From NCBI GenBank assembly GCA_030762175.1, contig CM060846.1, positions 303,462,512 to 303,526,511 of the forward strand: a stretch of 64,000 bases of DNA, in the 5' to 3' direction. This DNA is from Metallyticus violacea (Eukaryota; Arthropoda; Insecta; Mantodea; Metallyticidae). The notes under the pieces are model-generated. The model had not been told where the DNA came from and ran no database searches. It saw only the letters and a list, made by a program, of their open reading frames with translations. This document shows positions 57,244-64,000 of this stretch, in pieces. The first letter of the stretch is position 1, and each line of letters starts with the position of its first letter. The position numbers were made by a program, and so were the translations under genes.

Positions 57244-57557
57244 ACTTCAGTTTTATTTATCTGCTTCATTTACCGACCTTTTTAACATTATCTCAGTCAT
57301 CAGTGTCTTCTTGAATTCAGAGCGTGAAATGGGTGATAAATTTTGCTCAGATGTCTCTACTTCCAGGCTTGAACTTCTTTTACGTGGCGTAAATACCTGA
57401 CACGGGACCCACGGCTTTACTTCCCTTCCGAAGGAAGCCATACTTACGATTTTTCCGACTGAAAAAATTCATCAACCCTGGCTGGTTAAATCCGCGATCT
57501 TGAGTTTACGAGGCAAGGATGGTTGCCACCAGAGCACCAGGATCGACGTACTTCAGT
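57244..57557 (-). mobile_element. SINE family B with TSD
   Basis: The body is 57,252-57,549 on the minus strand. The head is degraded (GATCCTGGTGCTCTGGTGGC, B box GCGGATTTAACC), and the body (GTAAGTATGGCTTCCTTCGG, CCGTGGGTCCCGTGTCAGG) is well conserved. The duplication ACTTCAGT is perfect at 57,244-57,251 and 57,550-57,557. Confidence 0.85.
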
Positions 57558-57642
57558 GGTGTAAATGCCATAAAACCTGCACCGTGGAGGACTGGAAAGG
57601 GTCATCTAGTCTCATAAGTCCGTTTCTGCCTTTACAGTAAGG

Positions 57643-58041
57643 ATGCCACACAAAGTACACCGCAGGTCACTTGAAGCATTCCAAGCATACAAGCAGGACG
57701 TTCTAGGGGTGCTTCAGTATTCTTTTCTCGTAGTTTATATTCAATTGAACCATCGCATTACCAACACATTCGGGTTCTCAAAGAAAAAGGCTGTCATTTG
57801 CTCAACATCTCAACCCATTTTTCAGGGCAATAATTGTTGCGTGCATTTCCTGACCAGCAAAATCCCCAGACTAATCCGATTGAAAAAAAACTTTGAAACC
57901 ATCTGGAACAGTAGCTTAAGCGGAACCACAGGCATTCCAGGGCCTGTTTACTTCGACGCGAACGTCATCCACAGACTTGAGTTCATGCCACGCAGAATTG
58001 CTGCTGTTATTCGTGCCAAGGATGGAACGATTCCCAATTAG
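57643..58041 (+). other. 132-codon open frame, not recognised
   Basis: The longest plus-strand frame. It contains ITNTFGFSKKKAVICST and CCVHFLTSKIPRLIRL, which faintly recall the GFxFSxxKT...VHF segment of Jockey-like reverse transcriptases, but the spacing is wrong and the match is too weak to call. Codon content is GC-richer than the flanks. It could be a decayed retrotransposon piece or chance. Confidence 0.2.
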
Positions 58042-58049
58042 GATCCATT

Positions 58050-58839
58050 CAGCAAAGCGGTCAAATTTTTTTTCCATGTGCTTGTTTATTCTGAATTTCA
58101 ACAGTAAATTGCAGTTACCTCATTCCACAGCATTCTTACAGCTGTAATCATTTAAAAGCAGTCACAACTGCCATTGCAGTATTATTAGGGTAAGCCATTA
58201 GTTCAGTTATAGCATAACCAAGACATGCAAATGAAAACATAACAATTCGGGAAGTTATGCATGCAAATTGCAAGCGGCGCGGCGACAAAAAGTCCATTAT
58301 TTCCTGCTACTAACAAATATAATGGTAAACGTTATTGCCTGATAATGAAGCTTTCCGGGGAGGGCATAAAATTTATTAAAATTATTTAAAGGCACTTGCT
58401 GCCAATATTGATTGTAAATGTAATGTATATACTTTTAAATTAAATAAAGTATGTGGTAGATACTCTGCACTAAAGAGCCTATTTGAGGACTAACCTAATA
58501 ATTTATAATATATTGCTTACACAGGTACGTTATTATTTACAATAATTTGGTTACATGCATGATAATAATACAGTTCTATCTGTGTCTACCAATCTTCTGC
58601 ATGCGTTCTTATTTCCCTAGGGAAAATTAATCCTGAAAAGATGAATGGCGGGCAGTTGATCTACAGCAGGCATCATGAGACTCGTTCAAAGCTCTCGAAA
58701 GAAATGCGTAAACAATATAAGCCGAAAAATGCACGAAAAGTTTCCCAATAAATTTAATCTGGGTAATGCAGAAAATTCGCGAGCTTATCTTCAGTTGTTT
58801 TGTTACGATTCCGATGACATAACACAACTAATGTTCTCC
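58050..58839. other. No gene seen
   Basis: AT-rich DNA; nothing recognised. Confidence 0.4.
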
Positions 58840-59157
58840 AAAAGTATGGACCGCCACGGGTGGCCGAGGTTGTTAAGGCGCGGACTCGTGAGTGGGAGGT
58901 TTGGAGTTCGAATTCCATCAGGATCGTCCTCCCTGACTGGGGTTTTTTCCAGGTTTTCCTCAGTCCTCTTAACTGGCAAATGCCGTGAAGGTACCTTAAA
59001 CTTAAGCCTGGAACGTTTCCTTCCTTAAAAAATATCCTTTCCCAATATATCGTTTCATCTCATGTATCATCAGTGTCCACCGCCTGTGGTGCCTCGGCAG
59101 TAAAAACGGGCGTTAAACATTACTCAAAAAAAAAAAAAAAAAAAAAACGAAAAGTAT
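58840..59157 (+). mobile_element. SINE family A, full length, poly(A), TSD
   Basis: The best family A copy in the window: body 58,848-59,149 with a complete head (GGTGGCCGAGGTTGTTAAGG, CGGACTCGTGAGTGGGAGG, B box GAGTTCGAATTCC), the full body, GTAAAAACGGGCGTTAAACA and about 22 A's. The duplication AAAAGTAT is at 58,840-58,847 and 59,150-59,157. The intact A tail indicates one of the younger insertions. Confidence 0.9.
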
Positions 59158-59344
59158 ACGTATTAAGGGTAGTAATGCATTTATAAGAGTGTTATGTTTA
59201 CATGAGACAGTTGTGAAAGTTTTCGATTAAAGCATAAACAAGTGTGTAATTTGCTATTATAAAATTTTAAATTTACGTCTGCTCTAAAAGAAAAAGAATA
59301 AATATTTGAACGCTTTATATAATCCGAGTTTTGATTGAATAAGG

Positions 59345-59590
59345 TAGCATTGTTAGGACCGACGGTTATTCCGGTATTTCAACCTTGCTGAAGGACTGGC
59401 CGTTTGTGTCTACACACCCAATGGGATCACCTCCGGGAGAAAGGAATGAGGTGATGGGGACACCGAGCAACCAGGATCTACAGACGGAGCGATACGGTGA
59501 TAGATGCGGTTCTAATATTACTTCCAAATAACTACTCAAAAGGAAAAGCAAGGAGGTAGCTGGGGGAGCTGTTCACTTCAATTACGAGGG
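59345..59590 (-). mobile_element. SINE family C, 3' part
   Basis: On the minus strand CTCATTCCTTTCTCCCGG, CCCATTGGGTGTGTAGACAC and AAGGTTGAAATACCGGAATA match the 3' portion of the 14.9-15.4 kb element. The head is not adjacent. Confidence 0.55.
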
Positions 59591-59689
59591 TCGCGGTAAT
59601 GCCGGTCAGCACTTTACAGCAACTGTACAATACAAAAATAGAAGCGACAATTAATTGTGGTATTGGGAGCGAGCAGAATAATGGGCGAT

Positions 59690-60400
59690 AAAATCAGACT
59701 CATGTTCTGAACAGAATTTTAAGAGCTGATAGAAGCGTGGCAAATTGTGGGGTAAGGAAAGAGTTTGGCAGATTTTGTGACACGATATTTTTAATATCAT
59801 ACTTAATAAGGGGGAAGACACAAAGTTAAATTTCATTTGCTATCAGGAAGAATTGAAAAGCCTAGAAACTGGAAACAGGATATATACCGTAAAAGGGGGT
59901 TTCGAAAGAATAAGAATAGGGTGGGTGTGGGAGATGGGAGTTAGAAATTGAAGAAGTGTTTGAAGGAAAAGAAATTAATTGATATTGATAGGCAGGCAGT
60001 GGGAGCTGAGTTTTCAAACAGTCTCACTGGAATTACAATCAGAACTGAAAGCGGCATGGGGAAGGAAAGAATATATGAATGCAATGACAGGAGAAGACAG
60101 AACGGCAATGGCCTGGCTGCGTCTCGCGAGATGGAAAACGCAGAAAATGACGGATGACACAAGGGGAAAAATGTGTCCTATGTGTGGTAAATAGGAAAAT
60201 TCGGCACATATTCATGCAGAATATGAAGCTACAGAATGCTGGAGATCGCAGATTCTCTCCGAAAACTTTGTGAGGCGAGAAGGAGTAAGGTGGTAGGTAT
60301 TGGATAAGAATAATTGGCAGGGATTATGTAAAATTATTAAGAAGATAGTATGGGTAAGAAAATGTATAGATGTAGGGGACGTAATATATTATGTACTTCT
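59690..60400 (+). pseudogene. Non-LTR retrotransposon 3' end
   Basis: The plus strand reads RILRADRSVANCGVRKEFG near 59,720, then a decayed charged region, then WGRKEYMNAMTGEDRTAMAW and LRLARWKTQ (about 60,055-60,145), and a cysteine/histidine cluster CPMCG...HIHAEYEATECW (60,174-60,243). It ends with WQGLCKIIKKIVWVRK (about 60,317-60,364). A C-terminal CxxC...H...C cluster after an Arg-rich segment is typical of insect non-LTR elements. At least one stop (after CPMCGK) interrupts. The reverse transcriptase domain itself is not visible upstream, consistent with 5' truncation. Confidence 0.5.
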
Positions 60401-60899
60401 TTATTTTAAATATATTTCTAATTTTATGTGTGTATATGTATTATTGAATTATGCATTTCTCTTGCATAGTGCCCTGTAATGATAAATTTAAAATGCGTAC
60501 TAATTGCATCATTTTTTCCGTCATAGCTGGGCGAGGGTAGGTGTTATTTCCTGAACTTTTGCTGCATGACAGTATCTGTATTATATTTATTTCTGTGGGG
60601 GTTTTTTCCCCCTTTGACATTTTTTGTGTAAATAGGAGCATGAACTCTCTGGCTAGACCCGTTCTTTAGATAAATATTTAAATTATTTATTTTGTAAACC
60701 ATTATTAAAATAAATAAACCTATTACTAGTACTAAGCTTCCAAATAGAACGCGGAATACCGGCGGAGTCCCCACCCTCCAAGGAGTTAAATAGTTCCTCA
60801 GAACTCCCGCTCCCATATCAGACATCGGACAGAAATCGTTCTATGTGCAAGTCACCGTCACGTCACACACAGCACAATCCCACCTCGCTCTGGCACTTT
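60401..60899. other. No gene seen
   Basis: May include the 3' untranslated part of the retrotransposon to the left; nothing else recognised. Confidence 0.35.
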
Positions 60900-61086
60900 T
60901 AGACACTGTAACAGAACCAATTGAATGAAAGGACATGAAATTGGAGAGCGGAAAGGAAAGATGCTATCACAGCAATTGCCTAAGCGACCAGGGGAAGTCA
61001 CGAAAAAACCATTCGGATTCTAAGTATTTGAACCCGTTATCCCCCGAATGCAGGCAAGCGTTACCGCCTAGCTAACTCGCCATTCT
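60900..61086 (-). mobile_element. SINE family C, head and body
   Basis: Minus strand: GCTAGGCGGTAACGCTTGCC, B box GGGTTCAAATAC, then CCCCTGGTCGCTTAGGCAAT and TTTCCTTTCCGCTCTCC, parallel to the head and body at 14.88-15.07 kb. The 3' part is missing here. Confidence 0.6.
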
Positions 61087-61993
61087 GAGACTGTTAGGTA
61101 ATATTTTACAGTAATTACTCAGAAACTTGTAACAATATAACATTGTTAATCATGGATATTTGTTTATATTAGCCGTATTAAAATGCTTATTCTTAATAAA
61201 CTCATTCTTTCTTTGCTTTGAGAGAAAATAAAAGAGCAATTAGAACTAAGACTCCGCGAATGTGGGCATGGAGTTAAGCCCTGGAAGTCGCTATGAAGTA
61301 TCAGTAGCGCTTCGGCTGAACGGTAGCAGCATCATGTTGACATGACTTTATATATATATCATTTGTGACGATGATGTCACTTGTCTAACCAAAAGGAAAA
61401 CTGGAAACCTTCCATACAAGATTTTTTCGGGACAAATTCCACATCCAGCCGCTGGGATCGATCGCGGGTCTTCTAAGTGTGAGGTAACTTGTGCACGGAG
61501 CCCGTAGTATAATGCAAAGAGATTTACATTCGATAGAACGCAACAACTTTTGGTTACTAAAAGCGAACAAAAAATTACATTTTTAATACGAAAAAGTATT
61601 CACGAGCAAAAACACAAATTGCCTGCATCCTGGAACATACGAATAATAAATGGTGCCGTAGCACACAAAATAGGATAAGCGACTTTATTGGTAATAACAA
61701 CAAAACAGTTAAAGTTCATATACTTCTGATTTCAATACAAGGAATTTTTTAAGTGTAGGTATATTTTATCTCACATTCTTAAAATCTGTGCGGCATTGTC
61801 CCTCATTCGGACCCGCGTGCAATACACAAGCTCACAAAAACGTATTCTCCATTGCAGATCCCCATATTGTACATTTGAATTTCTGTATTCTTGTTTGAAC
61901 AACATTTTAGTAATTTTGTAGCATGTTGCGCTGATTCAAGACTATCTCTTAGTGATCTAACTTGGAGAGAGTTTCGCTTTCCCTCTTACATTG
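61087..61993. other. No gene seen
   Basis: A weak tRNA-like B-box segment lies on the minus strand near 61,450-61,475 (GCGATCGATCCCAGC). Otherwise unrecognised. Confidence 0.35.
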
Positions 61994-62024
61994 TCGGTCC
62001 TAGTGGTGTAGTGGTAACCATGTT
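61994..62024 (+). mobile_element. SINE family B head fragment
   Basis: TCGGTCCTAGTGGTGTAGTG then GTAACCATG matches the tRNA-like start of family B. The sequence departs from the family immediately after, so only about 30 bp remain: either a 3'-deleted SINE or an independent tRNA-like sequence. Confidence 0.4.
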
Positions 62025-64000
62025 TATTTAGAACAACATTTCCAAATATAATCTAAGAAAAATTTTGGTAATATTATTTCATAAATTTTCCGCAAATTAC
62101 ATTTTTTCAACACATAATTCCATTTCCCTTTCATTCTTCTTCTCTCGTATTCTATTATTAAAATGTAATTAGCAGAAAGCTATTTTTCCCTACACCACTA
62201 AATAGATCCAACGAACACACACTGCAGCTGCTTTTGCAAGGGCCGGAAATTCAATTTGCCTTCCGCCAACGTTTGGCGACATCCTGTATCGTCCTTTTAT
62301 TACAAATTTATTGGAAGAAGTTTATTAAGTTTAAATGTCAAACGGCCCTCCTTTCTGTAGTTTCTCCTACGCACTTAGTGTATTATATAAAATTTAATTT
62401 TCAGATTGTCTGTAATCGGAGTTTTTCGACACGAGAAGTTAGTAAGTTGTTTTCAAATGTAAAAAAATTGTTATAAAGTTCGGATACTCTTGTGTAGTCC
62501 AGGCACTTTGAATTCGTTTAAATAGAAGATATTTTATTTTATATGTATATCATGTAAAATCACAAACATATAGGGCCTGTTTTGTAATTTTTAGGAATGA
62601 AATTTGTAAATTGTTTAGTGCTGAACTCTGTGAAAAATTGGGTAACTTTTCAATTAATTTTTAGTTTACCTTGCTTGTAAGATATATTCTCAGCCTGTCA
62701 ACCATTTCAATGAAAGAATTATTTTACGGAAAACTGAAGTATTTCAAAGGTGAAAACTATACGGGAATGAGAAATGTTTTATTTTTCATTGAGACTTAAG
62801 AAATTCCTTGTGAAAAGAAATCCTTTTCCGCAATAAAATATTTTCCTCTGTCTTTCTAGGCAGCTATGCTAAGATTGTAATTTTGACATTCTGTTTTTAA
62901 GTATACTCTGAAACAAGCTTCATTATTCTTACTTCTTGCAACAATCCGACAGTCTCTTATAGATTTGGTCCTCTGAATTCTGCCTCACGTAAACATTTAG
63001 AGAAAGGCATGCTTCAAATGTTTCAAGTTTTCCGTAGATTTAATACATCGATTAAATTATAATGTAACTATTATTAACTAAACTCTAATTTGTAAAGGGG
63101 CTTAGCAAAATTCTATTTCATATTGATTGAATTACACAACATTTTACAATTTTAAAATCTAGGTACACATCCTGAATGGAGTCTTTCTTAATCTAAACGT
63201 TTTATATTCGCATTACTCCTATATGTGAATGCAGTCTCCGTTTTAATTTTCCAACTGCAGTCTGCAAGCACCGTTGATGCTTACTATCTTCGGTAGCTTA
63301 TTTTAGCTCACTTTCATGCTTGAAATTTCTTGATGAAATTTCTCACCATGCTTATCTCTGACGACTTCAAGTTTGGTGGAAAGGAAAATGCTAAACTAAA
63401 TATGGGGAAAAATTACTGCAGCACATATTTCTGTTTATTTTCAACCACCTCATTATGGTTTGTAACTTAGACATTTTTCTACAAGTGCCCAAATTACCTT
63501 TTCCTTTCCTTGGAGCACTTCATCAAAATGAACATCTTTCAGGAGATCCGGAATATGGGGACCATTTAAGATCTCTTCTCTTGGCTGCACTAATTTGATA
63601 ATTGTTTATGTACTGAAATGTCCTTCCCTTAGGATTCATTGCTTTCACGTATATTTTTATCAATCCAAAATTAAGGTGCAATGGAGGGAAAAACTTTTTT
63701 TTTTATCTACTAAGGGTTTATTTAATACAATCTTCTTCTCTGGCTCACATTGATTGCGTCTGGGCCATTCTTTTACAGAGCAATGATAAGTTTTTATCTC
63801 TACTATAAGCTTGGAAAATATTAACTTGTTACATCCAATAAATAGAGCTGCTCATTTCACCATATATAGACCTATGATGTATCGTGTTTAGTTATAAAGT
63901 GTCACTTACAAGAGATAGTGGACGTTGCTTTTTTTACATCTTACAATAATTTCTAATCTTTTTTTTTTTTTTCATTGTTCAGTTTAATAATTATAATGTT
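62025..64000. other. AT-rich DNA, no gene seen
   Basis: About 2 kb with no recognised coding, RNA or repeat feature. The 80-codon frame at 62,234-62,476 lacks any motif. Confidence 0.45.

Noticed and set aside
57643..58041. Jockey-like reverse transcriptase
   Set aside because: Only a few residues recall the family and block spacing is wrong; kept as an unrecognised frame.
1..64000. CRISPR array, bacterial operon or phage region
   Set aside because: No regular spaced repeats, no dense coding and no Shine-Dalgarno-led genes; SINEs and introns mark it as eukaryotic.

Overview
This is an AT-rich (roughly two thirds A+T), gene-poor eukaryotic window. It has no ribosome-binding-site-led operons, no intact ORF above 170 codons, many retroposons with target-site duplications, and decayed mariner-type transposases. 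The transposase types and the tRNA-derived SINEs fit an arthropod, most likely an insect with a large genome; I cannot name the species from sequence alone. Most of the window reads like long intron or intergenic DNA.

The recognisable content is mobile-element debris. At least four tRNA-headed SINE families (called A, B, C and D here) lie on both strands, several with exact target-site duplications of 8-13 bp. Two of them are nested: B inside A at 20.4-20.9 kb, and a 48-bp A tail inside a mariner at 31.0 kb. Three mariner elements of irritans/cecropia-like character are present: a near complete coding relic at 22.9-23.9 kb (-), a C-terminal relic at 30.95-31.6 kb (-), and one at 38.1-40.5 kb (+) split by about 1.34 kb of foreign DNA exactly between two codons. 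A second class of DDE transposase, the kind common in insect genomes, leaves relics at 25.7-26.05 kb (+), 29.8-30.3 kb (+) and 52.1-53.8 kb (-). The last of these keeps both terminal inverted repeats. A 403-bp MITE with TA duplications lies at 32.95-33.35 kb. A long decayed copy of an uncharacterised multi-copy arthropod protein lies at 45.6-46.9 kb (+), and the 3' end of a non-LTR retrotransposon at 59.7-60.4 kb (+).

Host-gene signals are few but all lie on the + strand. At 16,821/16,822 a polypyrimidine-CAG|GTAAGT motif has the textbook form of a recursive-splicing ratchet point. The 85-nt segment after it, closed by a second donor, reads ...DKRYGGFMKIKK-stop, a Met-enkephalin core behind a Lys-Arg pair. 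At 49,214-49,438 a stop-to-stop open frame begins exactly after a good acceptor and looks like a true terminal coding exon. A TATA/initiator pair with a short ATG-to-donor frame lies at 35.6-35.75 kb. One reading is that much of the window is a giant intron of a + strand gene ending near 49.4 kb; this is inference.

Other structure includes an A-rich, strand-asymmetric block of degenerate roughly 180-260 bp repeats at 10.9-12.0 kb, an 8-bp tandem repeat at 4.5 kb, two or three compact hairpins, and two LTR-like blocks with short internal direct repeats.
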